DNA of 64,000 nucleotides, taken from Prorocentrum cordatum (taxonomy: Eukaryota; Sar; Dinophyceae; Prorocentrales; Prorocentraceae). A program made the position numbers and the translations under genes. Positions 55,278-64,000 of the stretch are shown here, piece after piece (position 1 is the stretch's first letter; each line of letters starts with the position of its first letter). The stretch spans positions 1 through 64,000 of the forward strand of contig CAUYUJ010022088.1 of assembly GCA_963575745.1 (NCBI GenBank), in the 5' to 3' direction. The notes under the pieces are model-generated. The model ran no database searches and was not told where the DNA came from. It worked only from the letters and a program-made list of their open reading frames with translations.

Positions 55278-58200
55278 AGGTGCCACGACACCATTGCGTC
55301 ATGGAATGTGCGTCGGGCAGGTGCAGAGAACGGCCATGACATAATTAATTCACTACGTCGTTTAGATGTGGGACTCGCGGGGTTGTGCGAGTGTCAGTTC
55401 CTTTCAGTTCGTGATCTCAGCATGCGAGGTTACACAATTTTTCGGAGTACTTGTCGGAAGGCTGCGGTGATTATGTCTAAGTCTTGGAGAGACTCGCTCA
55501 GAGCCACATATCGTGGCAAAGGTTTTGTCATTTGTAGTTATTCTAGTGTTACGGTTATTGTTGCATATATGCCACATGAGAGTATCAATGCCCTTACGGA
55601 AGAACAGTATGAGCATGATGTGTATGAGCAGATATTGTTTGATATATCCCAAGTGCTTCGCACACATAGGTCTAAGTTCCCGAAGCAGCCGCAGGACCTG
55701 GTCTTCTTGACAGATGCTAACGTCGAACTCGAGCCAGATTCGGAGGTCAACGGCTTCAGAGTTACTGGAGCAGGGCTTCTGGAGGCGTCTGGGATTGCTG
55801 GGGAGTCTACGGAGATTGATACTGGGATGGAGGAGGGAGCGGATGACGGCAACCCGTGTATGACTCAAACAAAACGTGGTGCACGCAAAGCCAGACCTCA
55901 TAGGCTTGTCTCGGGCTTCGAAATTCGACGGGCGTCTAGGCTGCAATCTATGAGGAGGGCCCTACTGGACTTCTGCGGGCTCTGGGGCATCAGGATGGAG
56001 AACACATTTGGGCAGAGGAGGGTTACTTTCAAATCAGGTACGGGGGTGGAGAAGGTACTCGACTATGTTGGTGTCAGCCGTCGTTTACACAGGCAGGAGC
56101 TCACCGTTGGCTGGATGCTGCCTTCGGAAGTCGGCCACGCCTGGACGGAGCACCCTTGCAGCAGATACGAGCGTGCGCTGTCTGACCACGCCTGCATAGT
56201 TGTTCGCTTGTCTTGTGCACCGTCTGCGAAGAGACGGACCCAGCCTGCTCGAAAATTCATCCACTTGCAACCGGTGTCACAGCTGGAGTTTGCGAAGAAC
56301 ATGGACGATCGGGGCAGTCGTTACCGTGCTCTGTGCCAGGAAAATGCTGACCCAGAGGATCGACAGGAGATGTTGGATACGCTGGGACCTGACCTCATAA
56401 AGGCCGCCGAGGAGACCCCCCAGAAAGATACCAATCCCAGGAATAATGTGCCAAAGAAATCCGAGATCCACTGGGCCGCCCAGGTAAGTAAACGTGAAGC
56501 TCTTCGTCGGGGGGATAGAGAGGAGGCTAAACGGTGCTCAAAGATTGTGAGGAGAGAAAGAAGGAGGCTTGAGGCAAGAGTACAGAGGTGGAGGACGGAA
56601 ATGAACACGAGGAGGAGGAGGAGGGCCAAGACGGAGACGTTGATCCTTGCCAACGGGATGGAGTCTCAGAACCGCGAGGAGTGGGGGGACGAGATATTGG
56701 GGCACATGAAGTCTAAGGTGGAGGACCCCGAGGCCAGAGAGGTGACCCTGCGTGAGCTTCAGTCGCTGCGTGGTCTATGTTCGGGAAGCGGATCCTCAGA
56801 GGTGTTCTCGATGTCGCTCCTGCTGCGGGCGAGGGCGAAGCTGTCCACGGGAAAGGCCCCAGGTCCCGACAACGTGACTGTCACGATGTTGAAACAGCTC
56901 TCGTGGGCATCTGTGCGACGTGTTCTGGTGAGCTTCCAAGGTGTGTATTCCAGAAGGTTATGTTGTCCCGACAGTTGGCGTCAACTAGCTGCCACACTCA
57001 TGCCAAAAGAAATGGACATACAACATTTGACAGATACACGTATGCTATGTCTACAGTCGTGTCTTATGAAATGGTACATGACATGTATTGTGATGTTGAT
57101 TGAGAAGAGGATTGAGGAGCACCGACACTATGTATGCCTGTACGGATTCAGATCGGGACGTAAAACATCGGAAATCACCAGCGTTGCCAAGAGGCTCAGC
57201 CAGCACTCCGCTGTCTGGGGCAAAGGAGACAGTTTGTGGCTTGCCAATCTTGATATCTTACAAGCTTTCGATAATGTTACTCCGTGCCTCGCCATGCGCT
57301 GTCTTCGTGCTCTTGACATACCTGCTGATCTCATTGTGGCGTTGATTGAACCCATGATGGATAATCAGTGCGTGGCCAGCTTCGAGGGCATCGAGGCATC
57401 GTCAGCGGTCTATTGGGACAAATCTATTCGAACGGGAGGAGTAGAGGGACCAATGATTTTTCTGGCAGTTTCTATTGTACTCTGGAGAGATGTTATCGAC
57501 AGATGGAGGCAAGAAACGCAGTACGGCATCAAATTGGAAAATGATGAGCGCATGTTCAATGGTGAGCGTATGACCCACAGTTTCTGGGCAGATAATCTTT
57601 TGTTGTATGCGAAGACCCGCACTGACCTTGAGTTGATGGTGCGTGACATGAGTATCCCCCTGATGAATGCAGGAATGACCTGGAAGCCGAAATCTTTGAT
57701 GTATATTTACTTTGGTGCGCCGCCTGGCATCCCGCCGTCCCCTGAGCAGGATATCCGTGTGCTGGTGCCGTCTAGTGACGCCGCTCTTGGGACCCGAGAA
57801 GTGGTCCTACCGCGTGTTCAAGCGTTTGAGATCCTGGGAGCCACTCTGGAGGAGACCTGGAAGGACCACTCGGACTCAGAGGCCATGCTCCAGAAAGCCC
57901 AGAGGATGTTCTTTGGGGAAATCGCGTATTACCGCTGTTCTGGGATTGACTTGGCTGAAAGATTTACTCGCTATCAAGCTAAAGTGATTGCTGCATTATT
58001 ATTCAACTGTGAGGGCAGAACGCCCGACTATTCTACCATTGCTGCTGTTCACTATTTTGAAGGCAGATGTCTAGCTATAATGTCAGGTATACGCAAGCGG
58101 AGAACTGAAGGCTGGTCTGAGTTTCAACGTAGGCGATACAAAGCGGGACGACAGAGTTTTGCTGGACTTGGATTCCGAAGTGCGGTGCAGATATGGATAT

Positions 58201-59456
58201 TTCGTTGTTGGGATTGGGCTAAGGATGTCTCAGTTGCTGCAAGTATTCGTATGAGGAGATACACAACACACACAGAGGAGGAGGAGGGAGAGACGGTACC
58301 AAATCGGCGTCAGAGGAAAACTCGGGCGATGGCGGCGGCGGCGACTTCTCAAACATATCATGTATCTCAGATATCCCAGATGTCGAGTGGCTGTCGCCGG
58401 CGTACACCAGATGATCAGCCTGCCATACCTGAGGAGTCGGACATGTCACGTGAATGGATGATATCTAGGCTGGCCATGTTACATGGAAGGGGGAAGTGGA
58501 CGGAACATCGTGACACATGTATTCTAGCAATGCCTGTAAAAGATAGGAAGCAGCTGACACGCATGAACATAGGCGGCCGCCCCCGTGGACATACTGCGTG
58601 GGACTGGTGCTTGTGCGATCTCTTTGGTTGTGAGTGGTACCTCTCATTCGACAGTTCCGCTGGGTCCCGTGAGAAATACTGCAAGCATTTGCTGACTGTG
58701 ATTGGTATGCAACACTTGTTCGACTTGTTTGTTCTACCCAGGCCGCCTGGTGTGAGACATGTGAAGGCAGAGGAGGAGGAGGAGAGTGAGATGAATGAGA
58801 GGATGAGCAAACGTATTGCCGCTAATTTTGAGAATGAAACGGAGTGGAGGTGTGAGAATATTGAGCGTCTTGGGATGGAGATCTTGGGAGATAGTAAGAC
58901 TGTTGTAAACTGGATGTGTGGTGAGTGGCAGATTCGCAACAAGCAGTATGTACGACTGGTGGGAACACTACAAAATACGGTATCGATGCTGTCTGGATGG
59001 GGACTGACCTCACCTGCATCGGGACAGAATCTGTATAAGCATTTCTTTCGTGAGGGTAATGAGCGTGCGGATAAATTGTCGTGGGAGGCCAGAGGTGGCC
59101 AAACTATTACTCGCTGGTTTGCATATGATAAGTTCCTCAGTACTCGTAAGACTGCTCTCCGTGGTGCATTCGATGGGGGTGTCAGTAATGAAGGATGTGG
59201 AGGTGGGTGGTGGCTTCAGATTGGCGTTGTAGGTAGGGGTTCCAGCGTGCAGGTTGATTTTCCCATCTCCTCCTCCTCCTCCTCCTCCTCCTCTTCCTCC
59301 TGCACCAGCTCGCACAGCTTCCATTGGCACGATGTGGCCGAGGAGGCGATGAGCTTGCCTCCTGGTAGCACGGTAACCTGCTGTGAACTAGCTGCGTGCG
59401 CTGCCCTGACGAGAGCTGCTGCTAAGGTGGCGTGCGCTCTGCTACGACCTACCTAA
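55278..59456 (+). CDS. ORF2 of element F: EEP endonuclease, reverse transcriptase, permuted RNase H
   Basis: It is read in phase with ORF1 after the TAG. The first EEP strand (IASWNVRRAG) starts ten codons later with no ATG before it; the frame from the GTG at 55308 is 1382 aa. EEP: GLCECQF, LTDANVEL, LDYVGVSR and ALSDHACIVV. RT: PGPDNVTVTMLKQLSW; motif A ANLDILQAFDNV; motif B RTGGVEGPMIF; motif C WADN at 57585-57596. The linker has a basic/acidic segment and a weaker PFE-type motif. RNase H residues in permuted order: GDS Asp 58890, AD Asp 59070, DGG Asp 59172, Glu 59385. A polyserine run (tcc repeats, about 59264-59310) lies between DGG and Glu. No frameshift was seen. Confidence 0.9.
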   Translation, partial: RCHDTIASWNVRRAGAENGHDIINSLRRLDVGLAGLCECQFLSVRDLSMRGYTIFRSTCRKAAVIMSKSWRDSLRATYRGKGFVICSYSSVTVIVAYMPHESINALTEEQYEHDVYEQILFDISQVLRTHRSKFPKQPQDLVFLTDANVELEPDSEVNGFRVTGAGLLEASGIAGESTEIDTGMEEGADDGNPCMTQTKRGARKARPHRLVSGFEIRRASRLQSMRRALLDFCGLWGIRMENTFGQRRVTFKSGTGVEKVLDYVGVSRRLHRQELTVGWMLPSEVGHAWTEHPCSRYERALSDHACIVVRLSCAPSAKRRTQPARKFIHLQPVSQLEFAKNMDDRGSRYRALCQENADPEDRQEMLDTLGPDLIKAAEETPQKDTNPRNNVPKKSEIHWAAQVSKREALRRGDREEAKRCSKIVRRERRRLEARVQRWRTEMNTRRRRRAKTETLILANGMESQNREEWGDEILGHMKSKVEDPEAREVTLRELQSLRGLCSGSGSSEVFSMSLLLRARAKLSTGKAPGPDNVTVTMLKQLSWASVRRVLVSFQGVYSRRLCCPDSWRQLAATLMPKEMDIQHLTDTRMLCLQSCLMKWYMTCIVMLIEKRIEEHRHYVCLYGFRSGRKTSEITSVAKRLSQHSAVWGKGDSLWLANLDILQAFDNVTPCLAMRCLRALDIPADLIVALIEPMMDNQCVASFEGIEASSAVYWDKSIRTGGVEGPMIFLAVSIVLWRDVIDRWRQETQYGIKLENDERMFNGERMTHSFWADNLLLYAKTRTDLELMVRDMSIPLMNAGMTWKPKSLMYIYFGAPPGIPPSPEQDIRVLVPSSDAALGTREVVLPRVQAFEILGATLEETWKDHSDSEAMLQKAQRMFFGEIAYYRCSGIDLAERFTRYQAKVIAALLFNCEGRTPDYSTIAAVHYFEGRCLAIMSGIRKRRTEGWSEFQRRRYKAGRQSFAGLGFRSAVQIWIFRCWDWAKDVSVAASIRMRRYTTHTEEEEGETVPNRRQRKTRAMAAAATSQTYHVSQISQMSSGCRRRTPDDQPAIPEESDMSREWMISRLAMLHGRGKWTEHRDTCILAMPVKDRKQLTRMNIGGRPRGHTAWDWCLCDLFGCEWYLSFDSSAGSREKYCKHLLTVIGMQHLFDLFVLPRPPGVRHVKAEEEEESEMNERMSKRIAANFENETEWRCENIERLGMEILGDSKTVVNWMCGEWQIRNKQYVRLVGTLQNTVSMLSGWGLTSPASGQNLYKHFFREGNERADKLSWEARGGQTITRWFAYDKFLSTRKTALRGAFDGGVSNEGCGGGWWLQIGVVGRGSSVQVDFPISSSSSSSSSSSCTSSHSFHWHDVAEEAMSLPPGSTVTCCELAACAALTRAAAKVACALLRPT

Positions 59457-59596
59457 GATGGTGGGGGCTCAGTTGCACTGCTCCGCCGATTCGGATTCGG
59501 ATTCTAGTGGCGGACCGCAAACCGCAAAAAAAACCAAGGTTGACGGTTTACCGCCGGCGCCCAGTCGACCCAGCCAGAAAAGAAGATGTTCCCGGA

Positions 59597-59719
59597 GAGC
59601 TCGCTGTGAGCTGAAGGGTTTAAGATTAGAAGCCGCACGGTGGTGGTGGCCGCCAGAAAGCTCGCTGAGAGCTAAAGGATTCAAGATATTAGAAGCCGTA
59701 CGGTGGTGGTGGCCGCCAG
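59597..59719. repeat. Two ~61-bp tandem units within the satellite flank
   Basis: Units at 59597-59656 and 59657-59719 share agctcgctg.gagct.aagg, an aagat.ttagaagccg segment and cggtggtggtggccgccaga. This local duplication sits right of element F and does not recur elsewhere in the window. Confidence 0.75.
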
Positions 59720-60843
59720 AAGCTGCTTCACGGCGGTCAACGGGCCTCACCGGGGCGTTTCCGATCCGCCAAAGTTGTCTCTTGAATCCAGAGCTCTGAA
59801 TTCGATCTCGTGCCCGATCTAGTACCGTGAACTATTCGTATTGTTCGAGTCATCTTGAGAGATGCTGTCGGTTCTCTGCAACAAAGGTTGACGGTTTACC
59901 GCCGGCGCCGAGTTGGCCCACCCGGCCAAGGTGGAAAATGTGACAACTTTTCGGTGGTTTTTGCAAATATTTCAAAGATTTTTGATAATTGATTTTTCGA
60001 AACCAGATTTTTCGCACCTGTAGTGGTTTTGTCTCGTCTGCCAGTAAAAATTGGCGTCTGTAGGCTTGGGGGAACCGACGTTGAGTAAAAGCAGAACAAC
60101 GTGGTTTTTTTCAGTCTTTTCTTTCTCGCTCCAGAAGCTTTCTCTCCGTGTTCCGACGATCGCCGTGCAAGGAAAAAGAGCTCTAGAATGTTCCCAGCGG
60201 TAGCCTGGTTCACGGTTTACCGCCAGTTCCAGAAAGTTTTGCTCTGAAAATTTGAACATTCCCCAGAACTCTAGTTTTTACCGTGATATTCGATCGTTTC
60301 GCTCGCCATCTTGATCTCAGCTCGATCGGGGAATAGTAGTCGAAAAGCATCCTGGCGTGATTGGCCGTTTAGAATCATCTTGATACGCGTTGTCGGTATT
60401 TTCTACTTAACTCAAGATAGAGGACAGCTACAGAGCTGGTAAGCACATCTAATCGATTCAGAATGATTAGGCGCGTTCGTCTGTCGCATCTAGAGGTCTG
60501 GAGTTGGTCTGCTAGCCGAGCTAGGTCCGCAAACCTATTCGTATTATTCGAGTCATCGGTCCGCGGAACTATTTGTATTGTTCGAGTCATCTTGAGAGGT
60601 GCTGTTGGTTCTCTCTATTGAACTCGGGCTGTAGGGCGGCTACAGTGCTGGTAATCACAGGAATCGATTTAGAGAGATCAGGCGTGTCCGTCTGTCCAAT
60701 CCAGAGCTCGAAACTCGGTGGTGCTGTCGGTTTTCTGTACTCATCTCGGGCTGTAGGAGCTGCAGGGCGGGTAACTACAGGAATCGATTCGGAGACATCA
60801 GATGCGTCCGTCTGTCGCGTTCAGAGGTCTGAACTCGTGGCAA

Positions 60844-60895
60844 GGAAGCTCTACGAGTCTCCCAGCGGTAATCAAGCTTGACGGTTTACCGCCGG
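60844..60895. other. Satellite hairpin, uninterrupted copy with one stem mismatch
   Basis: Left arm cccagcggtaa (one mismatch) at 60861-60871, right arm ttaccgccgg at 60886-60895. The outer arm aggaagctctacgag is at 60844; its partner ctcgtagagcttccc occurs later, near 60957, because of an extra ~60 bp. Confidence 0.75.
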
Positions 60896-62048
60896 CGCCC
60901 AGTTGGACGCTGTCAAGTTCTTTTTGCTCTACGGGCTTTGGACGCTGCCACGTAACTCGTAGAGCTTCCCTCAGCAAGTTATTGCTGGAAGCTTAAGAGT
61001 AATTCCGTTCGCAGAAAAATCTCGACGGACATTTTGGTAAATTTTGTTCTCGAAATTTAACCATTCGTTGGAGCTCTAGTATGTTTTGCTGTGATATTCG
61101 ATCTCATTCCCGCTCGCCCTCCTGATCCCAGCTCGATCGGGTAGCTTTTACTGCCAAAAAGCGTCCAGGCGGAATCGGCCGTTTCGAGTCATCTTGATAC
61201 GCGGTGTCGGTTTTCTCAAGATAACTCGAGCTGGAGGCAGCTAATCGATTCAGAATGATCAGGCGCGTTTGCCTGTTGAACCCAGAGGTCTGAACTCGGT
61301 CTGCTAGCCGAGCTAGGTCCGCAAACCTATTCGTATTATTCGAGTCATCTTGACAGACGCTCTCGGTTTTCTGTACTTTTCTCGAGCTACAGGACATCTA
61401 CAGAGCTGAATCCGATTCATAATCATCAGTGGCCGTTGTCTGTTGAATCCAGAGCTCTGAACTCGGTCTGCTGCCCGATCTAGAATCGCGAAACTATTGG
61501 TATTGTTCGAGTCATCTTGAGAGATGCTGTCGGTTCTCTGCACTTAAACTCGGGCTGTAGGGGGGGCTGCATGGCTGGTAATCACTGGAATCGATTCGGA
61601 AACATCAGGCGCGTCCGCCTTTCGAATCGAGAGCTCCGAACTCTGTCTGCTGCCCGAACTAGGTCCGCGAAACTATTCGTATTGTTCGAGTCATCCTGAG
61701 AGGTGCTGTCGGTTTCCTGCACTTAACTCGGGCTGTAGGGGGGGCTGCAGGGCTGGTAATCACAGGAATCGATTCAGAGACATCAGACGCGTCCGCCTGT
61801 CGCATGCAGAGATCTGAACTCGGTCTGATACTCGAGCTAGGTTTGCCAAACTATTCGTATTGTTCGAGTCATCTTGAGAGGTGCTGTCGATTTACGCACG
61901 TAACTCGGGCTGTAGGAGAGCTACAGAGCTCGTGCAGAAGATATCCAGAAGCATCGGGGGCGTTTGGCTGTTGCATCCGAGAGGTCTGAAATTGCTTGGG
62001 CTGAAAATTTTGTTCTGCGTATTTTTTTGTCGACATTATACCTTGTCA

Positions 62049-62124
62049 GGAAGCTCTACGAGTCCCCCGGCGGTAACAAAGGTTGACGGTTTACCGCCGG
62101 CGCCCAGTAACTCGTAGAGCTTCC
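62049..62124. other. Long two-stem hairpin of the satellite, uninterrupted target site
   Basis: Outer stem: GGAAGCTCTACGAGT (62049-62063) pairs perfectly with 62110-62124 (15 bp). Inner stem: CCGGCGGTAA (62067-62076) pairs perfectly with TTACCGCCGG (62091-62100). The 14-nt loop contains CAAAGGTTGACGGT. The internal loops are 3 and 9 nt. Insertions D, E, F and, with slight sequence variation, B and C all end in this loop. The structure could form as DNA cruciform or as RNA. Confidence 0.85.
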
Positions 62125-63253
62125 CTTAGCAAGTTAGTGCTGGAAGCTTAAGAGTAATTCCGGGGCGCCGGGAAGCTAGTTGGCAAGAAAAATCTCGACT
62201 GACCTTTTGGTGACTTTTGGTTGATTGAAAATTTTGTTCTCGAAATTCAACAATTCGTTTGAGCTCTAGTATTTTTTCCCGTGATATTCGATCTTATTCC
62301 CGCTCGCCGTCTTGATCTCAGCTCGATCGGGCACCTTTTACTGCCAAAAAGCAGGCAGGCGGGATCGGCCGTTTCGGGCCATCTTGGCACGCGCTCTCGG
62401 TATATTGGACTTAACTCGAGCTTTAGGACAGCTACAGAGCTGGTAAGCACAGCTAATCGATTCAGAATGATCAGGCGCGTTCGTCTGTTGCATCCAGAGG
62501 TCTGAATTCGATCTGCTAGTCGAGCTAGGTCCGCAAACCTATTTGTATTATTCGAGTCATCCTGACAGGTGCTTTCGGTTTTCTGTACTCAACTCGAGCC
62601 ATATAACAGCTACAGAGCTGACACTTACAGAAACCGATTTGGCATCATCAGTTGCGTTCGTCTGTTGAATCCACGGTCTGCTGCCCGATCTAGAATCATG
62701 CAACTGTTCGTATTCTTGCAGTCATCTCGAGAGGTGCTGTCGGCTTTCTGTACTTATCTCGGGCTGCAGCGGGGCTACAGTTCTGGTTGTCACAGGAATC
62801 GATTTGGAGACATCAGACGCGTCCGCCCGTCGACTCCAGAGCTCGAAACTTGGTCTGCTGCCCGAACTAGGTCCGCGAAACTGTTTGTATTGTCCGACTC
62901 ATCCTAAGAGATGCTGTCGGTTTTCTTCACTTAACTCGGGCTGTAGGGGAGCTGCAGGGCTGGTACTCACAGGAATCGATTTGGAGACATCAGGCGCGTC
63001 TGCCTGTCGAATCCTGAGCTCTGAACTCGGTCTGATACTCGAGCTAGATGTGAGAAACTATTTGTATTGTTCGAGTCATCTTGAGAGGTGCTGCCGATTT
63101 ACGGACGTAACTGGGGCTGTAGGAGAGCTACAGAAATCGTACAGAAGACAATTCAGAAGCATCGAGGGCGTTCCGCTGTTGCATCGAGAGGTCTGAAATC
63201 GCTTGGGCTGAACAACTATTCGTTCTCTGCATTTTTCGACATTATACATTGTC

Positions 63254-63306
63254 AGGAAGCTCTACGAGTCCCCCGGCGGTGACAAAGGTTGACGGTTTAC
63301 CGCCGG
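63254..63306. other. Satellite hairpin, uninterrupted copy
   Basis: Left arm ccggcggtga (63273-63282), right arm ttaccgccgg (63297-63306), loop caaaggttgacggt-like. The outer arm aggaagctctacgag starts at 63254. A degenerate second hairpin follows near 63403-63455. Confidence 0.75.
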
Positions 63307-64000
63307 CGCCCAGTGAACATCGAATAAATCGAAAATGAAGATTTCCGAAAAATCTATATTTTTTGACTTTACTTCGATTCTCAGCACTCTTACCAGTGTA
63401 AGGAGCTCTACGAGGTTCCCGGAGGTGACTAGGTTGACGGTTCACCGCCGGCGCCAGTTCCGGGGCGCTGGAGAGCTAGTTGGCAAGAAAAATCTCGACG
63501 GACGTTTTGACGACTTTTGCTCGGTTGAAAATTTTCTCGAAATTCAACCATTCGTTAGAGCTCTAGTATTTTTTCCCGTGATATTCGATCTTATTCCCGC
63601 TCGCCGTCTTGATCTCAGCTCGATCGGGTACCTTTTATTGCCAGAAAGCGTCCAGGCGGGATCGGCCGTTTCGGGTCATCTTGTCACACGGTAACGGTTT
63701 TCTCAAGATAACTTGAGCTTCAGGACAGCTGCAGAGCGGGTAAGCACAACTAATCGATTCAGAATGATCAGGCGCGTTCGCCTGTTGAAGCCAGAGGTCT
63801 GAACTCGGTCTGCTAGCCGAGCTAGGTCCGCAAACCTTTTCGTATTATTCGAGTCGTCTTGACAGACGCTCTCGGTTTTCTGTATTTAACTCGAGCTACA
63901 GGACAGCTACAGAGCTGATGCGTACAGAATCTGATTCAGAATCATCAGTGGCCGTTGTCTGTTGAATCCAGAGCTCTGAACTCGGTCTGCTGCCCGATCT

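Larger units (their letters stand above)
53729..59532 (+). mobile_element. Non-LTR retrotransposon F, full length (5.8 kb), coding-intact
   Basis: The left satellite stops after cggcggta (53721-53728) and the right satellite resumes with accaaggttgacgg (59533). Together they restore the intact hairpin sequence, so the insertion is a nearly blunt cut at GGTA/ACCAAGG. The element has a ~500-bp leader, ORF1 (54231-55277), same-frame ORF2 (55278-59456), a short 3' UTR and an 8-A tail. It is the best candidate here for a functional copy. Confidence 0.9.
59533..64000. repeat. Satellite array with ~1.2-kb higher-order repeat, continuing beyond window
   Basis: The landmark aggaagctctacgag recurs at about 60844, 62048 and 63254, a period of 1,205-1,206 bp. 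Each unit holds the hairpin, often an agctagttggcaagaaaaat block, a tgatattcgatc…cgctcgcc block, and four to six diverged monomers of 150-180 bp. Monomers start near 61184, 61337, 61507, 61684 and 61863 at the (t)cgagtcatc landmark. Within a unit the monomers are of distinct types (gatacgcg, gacagacgc, gagagatgc) in fixed order, as in higher-order satellites. No retroelement and no gene is present; small ORFs here are incidental. Confidence 0.88.

Overview
The window reads as nuclear DNA of a large, repeat-rich protist genome. A dinoflagellate such as Prorocentrum or Symbiodinium is my best guess. The grounds are the very high G+C in the first 16 kb, intron-free mobile-element ORFs all on the + strand, a standard genetic code and huge TG-type simple repeats. 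No spliced leader, tRNA, rRNA or single-copy host gene was seen, so the taxonomy is inference. Essentially everything here is mobile or satellite DNA.

Layout. (1) 1-15981: a decayed Helitron-like element. Read across about seven frame changes and one in-frame stop, it encodes a zinc-finger/CW protein, a DUF6570-like and Helitron N region, a HUH Rep (His-Tyr-His and a YVTKY tyrosine pair), a PIF1-family helicase, an endonuclease/exonuclease/phosphatase (EEP) domain and a USP-type ubiquitin protease. A ~180-bp near-pure G tract interrupts it. (2) 16085-24455: ~6.5 kb of degenerate GTGTGTCT octamers with higher-order structure, then ~1.7 kb of TG/CG repeats. (3) 24.6-59.5 kb: seven + strand copies of one superfamily of non-LTR retrotransposons (A, B', B, C, D, E, F). 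Complete members have a ~350-aa ORF1 followed in the same frame, after one stop codon, by ORF2 (EEP endonuclease, reverse transcriptase, a conserved linker domain, RNase H). B and F are about full length (5.7-5.8 kb). A has a frameshift and a lost RT catalytic Asp. B', C, D and E are 5'-truncated. (4) Between copies C-F and from 59.5 kb to the end: a tandem satellite with a ~1.2-kb higher-order period, built of 150-180-bp monomers and a GC-rich hairpin. Five of the copies end precisely in the hairpin loop, so this satellite is their target site.

The most interesting observation is in the RNase H domain. In all six elements where it is readable, the motif order is GDS, then AD, then DGG, then the Glu helix. 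Canonical RNase H1 runs DGG, Glu helix, GDS, AD. This looks like a circularly permuted RNase H. The same elements share an RT motif C of WADN instead of YxDD, the ORF1-stop-ORF2 arrangement without an upstream initiator, and satellite-hairpin targeting. Together they suggest a distinct, possibly undescribed clade of target-specific non-LTR retrotransposons.
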